Assembly: GCF_000217935.1 (NCBI RefSeq)
Contig: NZ_AFHI01000072.1
Location: 62,001 to 126,000, forward strand
Direction of reading: 5' to 3'
Origin: Rheinheimera sp. A13L
GTDB lineage: Bacteria > Pseudomonadota > Gammaproteobacteria > Enterobacterales > Alteromonadaceae
DNA: 64,000 nt
Below, piece after piece: positions 1 to 7,481 of the stretch. The position numbers and the translations under genes were made by a program. Every line of letters begins with the position of its first letter. The first letter of the stretch is position 1. The notes beneath the pieces were generated by a model that saw only the letters and a list, made by a program, of their open reading frames with translations, searched no databases and was not told the DNA's origin.

Positions 1-74
1 AAAACAGCATGAAATATAGATATTAGTCAGGTTATAGTGACCGCATAAAGTGATGTTTCCCAAGGATGGTTGTT

Positions 75-620
75 ATGCGTTTTATTGCAGTTTTATCTGC
101 GTTGCTGGCGTTATCAGGCTGTGCCTCAATCCCCTTTAGTACGATGGCCATATTTAGCCAGTTTGACGAAAAGACCCTGACCACAATCGACCCGAACCAG
201 ATGCTGGTGAAAGTCAGTGTTGACGATGATTTTACTCTGAAGCCGGATTCAACCAAGCTGCAGCTGAGTGTTAAGCCAAAGAATGCTAACAGAAGCACAG
301 AAGCTGCTTTTGGCTTAGAGCTACTGAGTAAAGTTACTGAAAAACGTGCCACCGGCCTGTTTAGTGCTGAAATGGAGGTCACCACTTATGAGTTTAAAGT
401 TGATCAGACAGGAGTAGCCGCATTAAAACAACTGCAGACCCAATTTGAAACTACAGGCATATCGGGCGACATGAGTTTTAGTGTGGAAACAAACTTTGAC
501 GTAAAAGATGGCACAGAAATCAAAGATGAAATGTCGCTTTGGATAGACCTCCAACTGTCTGAACAGCAAGGTTATATTCCTTTATTCGATGCGGCGAAAA
601 TGGAAGTGAAAAAGGTTTGA
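75..620 (+). CDS. Putative outer-membrane or periplasmic lipoprotein
   Basis: The protein has about 181 residues and opens with a short hydrophobic signal ending in a lipobox, L-S-G-C, so the cysteine near residue 16 should be lipidated and the rest exported. I chose the ATG at 75 over the in-frame ATG at 66 because the AAGG at 62-65 sits directly against the first ATG but nine bases from the second. The mature part is rich in beta-prone stretches and has no motif I recognise. It stands alone, 132 bases from the convergent chemotaxis gene. Function unknown; the lipoprotein call is sound, the gene call likely. Confidence 0.75.
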   Translation: MRFIAVLSALLALSGCASIPFSTMAIFSQFDEKTLTTIDPNQMLVKVSVDDDFTLKPDSTKLQLSVKPKNANRSTEAAFGLELLSKVTEKRATGLFSAEMEVTTYEFKVDQTGVAALKQLQTQFETTGISGDMSFSVETNFDVKDGTEIKDEMSLWIDLQLSEQQGYIPLFDAAKMEVKKV

Positions 621-752
621 GTCGCGACATGGTTTTGCCGCTCGCCGGCTAAATCAACAAAAGCACTGATGATAAGAAGAAAGCGCAGAGAGCAGCGATA
701 CATACTCCTGCGCGGCTAGCCGCCTGGTATCTAGGTAAACTCAGCGGCAGCG

Positions 753-2297
753 TTAAACTCTTTTAAACCCGATCCTAAACCCACCCCAATGCCGACCTTT
801 GACCATAATGGGCACTGACAAATCATGCAGAATTTCGCCTGTGTCGCGTTTATAGGTTTGCAGCAGCATAGGCTGGGTGTTGCTGCCACAGCGGCTGCCG
901 GTGCGATCGCCAAACACTCGTTTGGTGCGGTTTTGCAGTAAGTCTTTCTCATAGTTGCCTGTTAAGGCCTGGCTGTATTTTTTATTGTGGGTGGGGAAAT
1001 AACCTTTGCGATCCACACCACCAGCGTACAACACATTGTTATGCCGCTCTAAAATGGGCTCCTGGATCAAAGGGAAAAACTGGTCGGTAAAACTGTCGTA
1101 GCCGGTGTGGAATTTTTGTGGATTGGTATTGGCTATGGCCTGGTACTGCTCAGCAAATAACTGCTGTTCGGTTAGCTTGCCGTCGCTCAGGGCTTTTTCA
1201 AATAAAGCGCCTATAGCTGCGGCTGCTTGCTGAGCTTCTTTTAAAACAGGGTTAAAAAAGCTCTGACTGGTGACAGTGCTGAGTTCGCGGTAAATACTTT
1301 CGGTTTCCACCGACAACTCAATGGCTTGTTCGGCCACTGTGCTGCCTTTATGTTCTATTGCCGATAAGGCCTTATTAATACTCTGAATCGACTGGCCCAA
1401 TTGCTGACTGGTATTTTCCAGGCCAGTACTCACCTGCTCTATTTGCTCCAGCGCAGCAGATACCTGCCCTACTTCAGTATTGATGCCATTAAAACCCGAG
1501 GCTACGCTGTGTAATTCCTGTTGCACATCACCACTTAACTGCACAAGTTGTGTCATCACATCCGCTGTTTGTTCACTTTGACTGCGAATATCAGCGAGCA
1601 TTTTGGCTATATCTTTAGTGGCTTCAGAGGTTTTGCCTGCCAAAGCCCGCACTTCATCGGCTACGACCGCAAAACCACGGCCTTGTTCGCCAGCCCGGGC
1701 CGCTTCAATAGCAGCGTTCAGCGCCAATAAATTGGTTTGATTAGCCACGCCAGTGATGACTTCAGTAATACGCTGAATATCGTCAGCGCTGCCTTTAAGT
1801 TGCTCCAAACGGGCTGCTGCATCGCTGACTGCATTAGCCAACTGATTGATATTATTTACACTTTTTTGCAAGCGTTGATCGGCAGTACTACAGGCATTGG
1901 CGGTATGAGTAATGCTATGGCTGATTTGTTGCAAATTATCTGTGAGTTGACCGCTGGTATCGGCTAAACCAGAAGCGGCGCTGCCTATCTGACCACAATC
2001 GTCGCCGCTGTGTTTGATGTCTTTAATTAAACCATCGATATAAAAGGAAACTTCGGCTGCACCTATCGCCATTTTTGAAGTGGCTTCGGTAATATGATGG
2101 GCACTGTCGGCCAGCGTATTGGATTCATTTTGCGGCTGAGGTTCTGGTTGTTTTCGCCCTGTCCACAACAGGAAAGCACCTACAGCAAGCAGGTTGAACA
2201 GCACCAGCAGCCAACTATTCCAGTTTAGCCACAAGTACAGCACCTGCGCAGCAAGCCAGAACACCACAAAAACCAATGCAGCCCGTACATTTTCCAT
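753..2297 (-). CDS. Methyl-accepting chemotaxis protein without periplasmic domain
   Basis: A 514-residue receptor-type signal transducer. Two hydrophobic segments (about residues 6-25 and 29-46) form a tight membrane hairpin with essentially no periplasmic loop. The conserved cytoplasmic signalling hairpin, with [19 protein letters not shown] and [13 protein letters not shown], lies at about 186-222, followed by methylation-helix-like sequence. About 125 C-terminal residues past the coiled coil form a separate domain containing [22 protein letters not shown] and [11 protein letters not shown], a tail seen in other MCPs and probably cytoplasmic sensing. Known for the family: such proteins signal to CheA through CheW. 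Inferred: it senses an intracellular or membrane-state cue. No che genes are adjacent, so it is an orphan receptor. Confidence 0.92.
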   Translation of the reverse strand: MENVRAALVFVVFWLAAQVLYLWLNWNSWLLVLFNLLAVGAFLLWTGRKQPEPQPQNESNTLADSAHHITEATSKMAIGAAEVSFYIDGLIKDIKHSGDDCGQIGSAASGLADTSGQLTDNLQQISHSITHTANACSTADQRLQKSVNNINQLANAVSDAAARLEQLKGSADDIQRITEVITGVANQTNLLALNAAIEAARAGEQGRGFAVVADEVRALAGKTSEATKDIAKMLADIRSQSEQTADVMTQLVQLSGDVQQELHSVASGFNGINTEVGQVSAALEQIEQVSTGLENTSQQLGQSIQSINKALSAIEHKGSTVAEQAIELSVETESIYRELSTVTSQSFFNPVLKEAQQAAAAIGALFEKALSDGKLTEQQLFAEQYQAIANTNPQKFHTGYDSFTDQFFPLIQEPILERHNNVLYAGGVDRKGYFPTHNKKYSQALTGNYEKDLLQNRTKRVFGDRTGSRCGSNTQPMLLQTYKRDTGEILHDLSVPIMVKGRHWGGFRIGFKRV

Positions 2298-2349
2298 AAC
2301 GACTTCCCATCAACAGTGGCCAGAAGACAACATGGCAGAAGAAAACGTC

Positions 2350-2368
2350 ACAGAGTTGTAAACTCTGT
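2350..2368. other. Short perfect hairpin upstream of the MCP gene
   Basis: Eight-base arms ACAGAGTT and AACTCTGT surround a GTA loop, about 50 bases upstream of the chemotaxis gene start. There is no T-run on either side, so it is more likely a leader structure or protein site than a terminator. No function can be assigned from sequence. Confidence 0.35.
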
Positions 2369-2469
2369 AGCATTTCGGTTCTGGCAGTGTTTCTGTTCTG
2401 TCAGCAACTGTCAAACCATCCGCAGGGGATTGCGACTAAAGTCTAGGTCGCTTTGGGTTCAACCTTGCC

Positions 2470-2865
2470 TTATTGCCTGACAGGAAAACCACCGTCTGAC
2501 CAAGCCTGCATACCACCAGCTATTGAGTATAAGTCACGAAAACCCATACGTTGCAGCGATTCCGCCGCTAAAGCCGAACGGGCTCCGGAACGGCAAATTA
2601 AATACAAAGGCTGATTCGCCAGTTCAGTTAAAGCTTCAACAGCATCCTTATGTTGCGCCACAGCCGGATGCTGCGGTAATTGCATTTCCAATACGCCACG
2701 CGGCATATTGACAGCAGTAGGTATATGGCCAGTCGCAAACTCAGCAGGTTCACGCACATCAATAATACGCGCCTGACTAGTCTGTAATAAAGCAGCCAGT
2801 TGCTGCACCGTCAGCTCCTGAATTTTCGCTTTAGCTTCCGCCACAAGCTGGGGTCCGGTTTTCAT
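2470..2865 (-). CDS. Rhodanese-like sulfurtransferase domain protein
   Basis: A single-domain rhodanese of 131 residues. The N-terminal half has the typical IIDVREPAEFATGHIP signature (about 34-49), and the active-site loop CRSGAR starts at Cys91, the residue that would carry the persulfide. No signal peptide is visible, so it should act in the cytoplasm. The roughly 30-residue N-terminal helix before the domain is common in this group. The gene stands between the MCP gene and a lipase operon on the same strand, with 130-170 base gaps, so it is probably transcribed alone. The substrate cannot be read from the sequence; thiosulfate or a cellular persulfide relay are the usual possibilities. 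Confidence 0.9.
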   Translation of the reverse strand: MKTGPQLVAEAKAKIQELTVQQLAALLQTSQARIIDVREPAEFATGHIPTAVNMPRGVLEMQLPQHPAVAQHKDAVEALTELANQPLYLICRSGARSALAAESLQRMGFRDLYSIAGGMQAWSDGGFPVRQ

Positions 2866-2995
2866 AAAAGCAGTCCTGTGTTGAGGGTTCGATTTACTAT
2901 ATACCGAAAAGGAGTAGAGGTGGAGTCACAGCTTCAGAGTACAGATACGCCAAATCCTCCATAAAGCAAAAGCTACAACGGATCTACAAGACCAA

Positions 2996-4045
2996 TCACT
3001 TCCCCCCAGCCAACTGCTGTAAAAACTGCAAACGCTGTTTCTCTTCGTCACTTAACACAAAAGGCTCGTCGCTCAGTTGGCCAAAGTTGATGGCTTCTAC
3101 TATAAAACCAGGTTCTTTACTGTCGCCGTAGCGGTTGGGTTCACCTGGCATGGCGGAGCGTAGTTCCAGCACAAAAGTACCAAGCCAATAAGGCCCACCT
3201 TGTTGCTGTAATACCTGTTTAAATGCTTTTAGATCCAAAGTTGCAGAACCTTCGGTCAGTTTCCCCTCTGCCGTTAGTACCGCTAGCGGCTGTTTGTTTT
3301 CGGTAAATAAATTGGCTCTTAAGCGGTACATCCCGGCTTTTTTTACATCAAGTTCAACAGGTATCACTAAATCAGATCCACGTGAACTGCTACTACCAAT
3401 GCCGGTGATAGTGGCCACAGGAAAACTGTAGTCCAGCCCTGTTTGCAGCTGTTGGGTTTTGCCTTCTGCTTCAAATAACACCACCAACTCCATAGCGCCA
3501 TCCCAGTTTTCACTGGCATCAAACTGATGCGGCCATTCGGTGGAGTCTGGCGTGGCTGTTAAGTCAGCTTGCGCCAGTACTTTGCCGCTTTGTTGTTCAC
3601 GTAGTTCAGCTCTGGCATGTTGTGGCGACAACCCATCCATCACCAAAGTAAAAACCACGGCTTCAGGGTAGCTAAAGCGGTATTTTGGCAACACCAGACT
3701 GGCGCTGGCACCAGCTTCCAGCGGCAAAGCCACAGTGTCAAAATGATTGGGGTTGAGGAGCTGAGGATCTGCTGCCGATAAAGGCCTGGAGTAAGGCGGA
3801 TAACTTAGTTCAGCCGCATAAGCCTGCGACAACAAACTAAAACTTTGCTGCAACTCTTCCTGCTGATACTGATCCATCTGCACTGGTGCAGCAGTTTGAG
3901 CATCGGCTTTGGCCTGGGGTTCAGCAATAGCTTCAAGCTGGGGTTTATCCAGCACAGCCACAGCAGTTTCAGCTTTGGGCCAAAACCAAAAAGCTGCCAG
4001 TGCCAACAGCACCAGCAGCATCATCACCAGAACTTTTTTTGGCAT
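2996..4045 (-). CDS. Membrane-anchored periplasmic protein, lipase partner
   Basis: A 349-residue protein with one N-terminal transmembrane helix (about residues 4-22, then WPKAE) and a large periplasmic region. The first part (40-85) is Gln/Ala-rich and helical; the rest is beta-rich with several Ig-like strands. Its ATG shares one base with the stop of the upstream lipase gene (TAATG at 4047-4043), so the two are translationally coupled. The topology recalls lipase-specific foldases (Lif), but I do not see their conserved R-x-x-F-D-Y-type motif, and the beta content differs. It resembles proteins annotated as DUF4785, though that is from memory. Role unknown; a chaperone or inhibitor for the lipase is an inference from coupling alone. 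Confidence 0.7.
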   Translation of the reverse strand: MPKKVLVMMLLVLLALAAFWFWPKAETAVAVLDKPQLEAIAEPQAKADAQTAAPVQMDQYQQEELQQSFSLLSQAYAAELSYPPYSRPLSAADPQLLNPNHFDTVALPLEAGASASLVLPKYRFSYPEAVVFTLVMDGLSPQHARAELREQQSGKVLAQADLTATPDSTEWPHQFDASENWDGAMELVVLFEAEGKTQQLQTGLDYSFPVATITGIGSSSSRGSDLVIPVELDVKKAGMYRLRANLFTENKQPLAVLTAEGKLTEGSATLDLKAFKQVLQQQGGPYWLGTFVLELRSAMPGEPNRYGDSKEPGFIVEAINFGQLSDEPFVLSDEEKQRLQFLQQLAGGK

Positions 4046-5100
4046 TAATCAGCAGCCTGACTGACTAAAGACGACATGCTGTGACGATCCGAACCTGTCA
4101 CCAATAAATAGTTCGAAGCAAATATCCACCAGCCGCGTTTTTGCTGATAAGTCTGGAACTGCAAAGCTTCATTGTTTAAGTAATTAGCTCTGGCATTAGC
4201 TGCAGTTACTTCACCATCGCGGCTATCTTCAATCAGACCGCTGTGGCTGTAGTCGTTGCCCATCAGCATAGGGTAGTGATAGGGCATAAAGCCTTTAACG
4301 CCACTGCTTTGGCTGGCCAGTTTGCCATCAAAAGCCACATTGGCACTGCAGCTGTCAAAAGAGCCAACAGCAGAGGCACCACAACTGGAATGACTGGCGA
4401 CTACACCATCGTCAGTCCCAGGTAAAAATGGGCCTGTGGCATTTAAAAAGTCAGAACCTGCGCCAGCAAAACGTAAACGTGGCACACGACTGCTGGGGAA
4501 ACTCGCCAGTTGCCGTGCTGTATTCACCCGCAGATCGTTTAACACACCTATATTAGAAGGTGATGGCATTTGACCTAACCATAAAGATAAAGCAGCACGT
4601 AAAGCTGCGTCTGTCCAGCTGCCGCCTCCAGCCACATTGACTGCTAAATCAGCCAGTTCAACACCACCACCAGCGCCGGCAAAGTCAAAACTCGCAATAA
4701 TATTTAAAGGTTGTAAACCTGCGTTTTGCAGCCATAAAGCCTGATTGTCGATGATATAACGGGTGACTAAATCACCTGTAGAGTGGCTGACAAAAATACA
4801 ACCATTATTGCAGGTGCCTGCACGGGACAGCTGTTGCAGTTTTGGCCAGACATAATCAGTGGCAATTTTACCCGCAATACGTTCCTGTGAAGGCCAGTCG
4901 ATACGCGCATCAGCACGGCTTAACCAAAAACCAGCCCAGTAGTCGGCACCATTGCTGGTGACATCAGCACCTACAGGCTTATCAGCCAAATTACCAGGCT
5001 GAAAACCATGCACTAAGACTACAGGATGACCATTCAAAGCAGCAGAAAGCGGTAAACTCAGCAGCGCTAATGTGGCTGCCGCCATTTTTAATAGTTTCAT
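4045..5100 (-). CDS. Secreted triacylglycerol lipase / alpha-beta hydrolase
   Basis: A 351-residue exported hydrolase. A clear signal peptide (residues 1-20, ending LPLSAA-L) is followed by the oxyanion-hole sequence HPVVLVHGFQPG. The nucleophile elbow reads F-V-S-H-S-T-G-D, a variant of GxSxG with Ser in the first position. Possible acid and histidine sites are in GTDDGVVASHSS and DYSHSGLIED. Cysteine pairs (CNNGC, CGAS...CSAN) suggest disulfides in a secreted enzyme. Known for the family: hydrolysis of ester bonds of acylglycerols outside the cell. It is first in a two-gene operon with a membrane-anchored protein. It resembles LipA/DUF676-type lipases; the true substrate is uncertain. Confidence 0.8.
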   Translation of the reverse strand: MKLLKMAAATLALLSLPLSAALNGHPVVLVHGFQPGNLADKPVGADVTSNGADYWAGFWLSRADARIDWPSQERIAGKIATDYVWPKLQQLSRAGTCNNGCIFVSHSTGDLVTRYIIDNQALWLQNAGLQPLNIIASFDFAGAGGGVELADLAVNVAGGGSWTDAALRAALSLWLGQMPSPSNIGVLNDLRVNTARQLASFPSSRVPRLRFAGAGSDFLNATGPFLPGTDDGVVASHSSCGASAVGSFDSCSANVAFDGKLASQSSGVKGFMPYHYPMLMGNDYSHSGLIEDSRDGEVTAANARANYLNNEALQFQTYQQKRGWWIFASNYLLVTGSDRHSMSSLVSQAAD

Positions 5101-5406
5101 TCGTTTGTCCTTGTTCTTGTCTGTGTAAATTTATTGTTTTATTTGCATCATTTCCGTGATGCCAAGTTACAAATCCCAGTACAAGATAGAACAGCTAAAT
5201 GACAATGCAATGGCATATTTGCGGCCAACGGCGCAGATTAAGCAGCAAAAGTTTCATGTTATGTTTGAATTTTGAGCTGCTCCAATTGTTAACAAATAGC
5301 TAAAACTTCAGGCCAAAGCGGCGGCCAGACCAGTGGAATTATAAGTTTGAATGGTTCTGGCGTTTAAAGTGATTACTCGAATTATTTTTTGAATTTGCTG
5401 AAATGA
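5101..5406. other. 306-base intergenic region, no gene seen
   Basis: Noncoding stretch between the lipase start and the higA stop, both on the minus strand. It is AT-rich and should hold the lipase promoter next to 5101. I found no convincing ORF, hairpin-plus-T-run terminator or repeat of the families seen elsewhere in the window. Confidence 0.5.
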
Positions 5407-5703
5407 TCAGGCTGCTGTAGTGAGCAATTTCTCGACATGAGGTTTTTCGCGGTTCTCGGCTAACCATGCATCGTAGTTAGCTTGCAGATTGATCCATACA
5501 GCCACATTGCTCTCTATAGACAATGCGATACGTTGCGCTATTTCTGGCGTGCAGGGAGTATGACCGTTACAGAAGTTACTCATAGTTGTACGGGACAACC
5601 CCAGAGCTTTAGCTGCTTTAGTGACGGATATGCCATGTTCTTCTAAAATAGTAACCCGAAAAACAACTCCGGGATGGGTAGGACACCTGGTCATTTTTTC
5701 CAT
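5407..5703 (-). CDS. higA: HigA-family antitoxin, XRE helix-turn-helix
   Basis: A 98-residue antitoxin of the VapI/HigA type. It begins with the family signature around TRCPTHPGVVFR, then a helix-turn-helix (ISVTKAAKALGLSRTTMSNF, about 26-45) and the typical EIAQRIALSIESNVAVWINLQANYDAW tail. It lies 34 bases downstream of higB in toxin-first order, as in canonical higBA loci. Known for the family: HigA binds HigB and, through the HTH, the operon operator. A matching palindrome lies upstream of higB. A short linker to the toxin suggests one transcript. Confident call. Confidence 0.93.
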   Translation of the reverse strand: MEKMTRCPTHPGVVFRVTILEEHGISVTKAAKALGLSRTTMSNFCNGHTPCTPEIAQRIALSIESNVAVWINLQANYDAWLAENREKPHVEKLLTTAA

Positions 5704-5737
5704 ACTAAACTCCGGTTTAATTCAAAGGCTGCTATCG

Positions 5738-6046
5738 CTACTTTTTGGCCTTGATCTGTTTACCATGATAGTCGCGGTAATCGAGTAATACGGCGCCATC
5801 ATCTTCAATTTCAAAGGTAATTCGCCAGTTGCCATTCACTTCAATTGAAAAAACACCAGCGCCCGCTCCAAGCTTTTCCGCAAACTTACTGCCAAAAATA
5901 GCTCGCAAATCTTTTGGCTGATGTGATGCATGGATGGTATCCAGCATTATTTCAAGTTTGGCTGCATGTATGGGCTGCACACCACTACTGTCCCCTTTGT
6001 AAAACAAGTTCTTCAGCCCTTTGTGACTAAAACTCTTAATGGCCAT
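5738..6046 (-). CDS. higB: HigB toxin, RelE-superfamily mRNA interferase
   Basis: A 102-residue toxin with the compact HigB/RelE fold: KSFSHKGLKNLFYKGD at the start, a central helix with KLEIMLDTIHAS, a GVFSIEVNGNWRITF strand pair and the C-terminal VLLDYRDYHGK. The Arg in NWRITF and the Tyr/His in the last strand match positions used by HigB toxins for ribosome-dependent mRNA cleavage. It precedes its antitoxin, the hallmark of this family. Its promoter and a 9-bp-arm operator are clearly visible at 6072-6100. Nothing indicates inactivation. Confidence 0.93.
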   Translation of the reverse strand: MAIKSFSHKGLKNLFYKGDSSGVQPIHAAKLEIMLDTIHASHQPKDLRAIFGSKFAEKLGAGAGVFSIEVNGNWRITFEIEDDGAVLLDYRDYHGKQIKAKK

Positions 6047-6071
6047 AAGCTATTCCTTCAGCTTACCCCAA

Positions 6072-6100
6072 AGTGTAAAGCATTGCTTTACACCTATCAA
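6072..6100 (-). promoter_or_regulatory. higBA promoter with embedded palindromic operator
   Basis: On the minus strand a -35 TTGATA (6100-6095), a 17-base spacer and a -10 TACACT (6077-6072) are well placed for higB at 6046. The spacer holds most of a perfect inverted repeat, GTGTAAAGC-N3-GCTTTACAC (6073-6093), that also runs into the -10. Binding there by HigA would block RNA polymerase, the standard autoregulation of the family. Confidence 0.8.
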
Positions 6101-6169
6101 TGAAAAGGTACTTTATGGAAGAGCCAGAAAACTAATATTTAGCAAATATTAACTGCGTAACGCTGGTTT

Positions 6170-7354
6170 CTAGTCAGCCGTTTTGGCGAGCCCAACAGCT
6201 GAAGCCACAATATTCGCCAGCTTAGCGCGCAGCTCTGTGATAGAAGTATCACGGTTTGGGTGTACTCTGTTTGATAGCAGAATGATATAAGTGCGGCTGG
6301 CCGGATCTATCCAGATACTGGTGCCGGTAAAACCCGTGTGACCAAAAGAGCCTGGCGGCAATAAATCACCTTTAGGCGCTGAGTAGGCTGTTTGCATATC
6401 CCAGCCTAAAGCCCGGCTTTGATGCTCAATAACCACAGGCATTAATAAACGTTGTACGGCCAATGGAGACAACACTTTTTGGCCTTTTAGCTCGCCGCCA
6501 TTTAACAACATTTGGGCAAATAAGGCTAAATCGTCTGCTGTGCCAAAAACACCGGCATGACCTGCCACTCCGCCTAAACGCAAGGCTGTTGGGTCATGTA
6601 CTACAGCATGTAAATAAGGCTGAGCGTAATTGGGCAGCAGCTTTTGATAATCCGCATCCCCTTGCAGGTTTTCAGTGGGAGCCACACGCTGCAAATAAGC
6701 AGTATCTTGCGAGGGTCTTTCCAAAGGCAAATAGCGGCTGTCTTTCATTTTTAGCGGCTGAAAAATGCGCTGCTGAGCTACAAAATCCAAAGGCTGTTTT
6801 GTGATTTTTTCAACCACCAAACCCAATAAAATAAAGCCTAGATCTGAATACACAAACTGCTGATCGGGTTTGGTTTTTAACTGCAGCTTTGCAAGCGCAG
6901 CATCTAAGCCTGCTTTACCCTGCCAGAATTCACGCCTGTTAAAGCCATCAGCTAAACCTGAGCTGTGAGTCAGTAATTGCAAAATTGTGATTTTCTTCAC
7001 ATCAGCATCGTTAAGCTGCTGCAGGTACTTGCCAACAGGGTCTGTTAAACGCAACTCGCCCTGCTCCACCAGCTGCATTATTAAGGTTGTGGTTACTACA
7101 GGCTTGGTTAAAGAGGCTAAATCAAAGACTGTATCTGGTGTGATCACAGAAGCTGCTGGTGAATAAGTTTTAAAACCAAAAGCTTTGCGATACAAAATCT
7201 GCTCGCCACGCCCCACCAGCACCACAGCGCCAGGTAATTGCTTATCAGCTATAGCCTTTTCTACCAAAGGCGCTATGCGATCATAAGGTTCAGTTGCCAG
7301 AACTGCAGAACTGACGCAACACAACAGGGAAAACAATACGTTTTTGATTTTCAT
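6170..7354 (-). CDS. Periplasmic serine hydrolase, beta-lactamase/esterase family
   Basis: A 394-residue enzyme of the class C beta-lactamase/PBP-like fold. I place the start at the ATG at 7354, which opens a clean signal peptide (MKIKNVLFSLLCC...AVLA, residues 1-20); the frame stays open upstream to 7492, but that part runs through a palindromic noncoding repeat. The catalytic S-x-x-K is SLTK (Ser81, Lys84), the second motif is YSDLG (Tyr169), and a KTG-like HTGFTG lies near 345. Such proteins are usually esterases or D-amino-acid/cell-wall peptidases rather than drug-hydrolysing beta-lactamases. It follows the SNF2 helicase gene on the same strand after 127 bases. Confidence 0.85.
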   Translation of the reverse strand: MKIKNVLFSLLCCVSSAVLATEPYDRIAPLVEKAIADKQLPGAVVLVGRGEQILYRKAFGFKTYSPAASVITPDTVFDLASLTKPVVTTTLIMQLVEQGELRLTDPVGKYLQQLNDADVKKITILQLLTHSSGLADGFNRREFWQGKAGLDAALAKLQLKTKPDQQFVYSDLGFILLGLVVEKITKQPLDFVAQQRIFQPLKMKDSRYLPLERPSQDTAYLQRVAPTENLQGDADYQKLLPNYAQPYLHAVVHDPTALRLGGVAGHAGVFGTADDLALFAQMLLNGGELKGQKVLSPLAVQRLLMPVVIEHQSRALGWDMQTAYSAPKGDLLPPGSFGHTGFTGTSIWIDPASRTYIILLSNRVHPNRDTSITELRAKLANIVASAVGLAKTAD

Positions 7355-7384
7355 AAAATTTTTCCCGTTATATTTACCCCAAGT

Positions 7385-7470
7385 GTAGGAGCGGGGCTTG
7401 TCCCCGCCCGTCCAGAAGCCGGGTCGGTGTCGAATAGGGCTTGCCCTGCCCGTGCTGAGTTCAATAGTCG
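7385..7470. repeat. REP-like palindromic intergenic repeat
   Basis: A GC-rich stretch between the helicase stop and the hydrolase start contains two small hairpins: GCGGGG-CTTGT-CCCCGC at 7391-7407 and AGGGC-TT-GCCCT at 7456-7467, inside a region much richer in G and C than the flanks. The style (GGAGCGGGGCTTGTCCCCGC) resembles REP elements of pseudomonads and relatives. A REP unit here could act in mRNA stability between two co-directional genes. Copies elsewhere in the window were not found. Confidence 0.5.
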
Positions 7471-7481
7471 ACCAGAACGAA

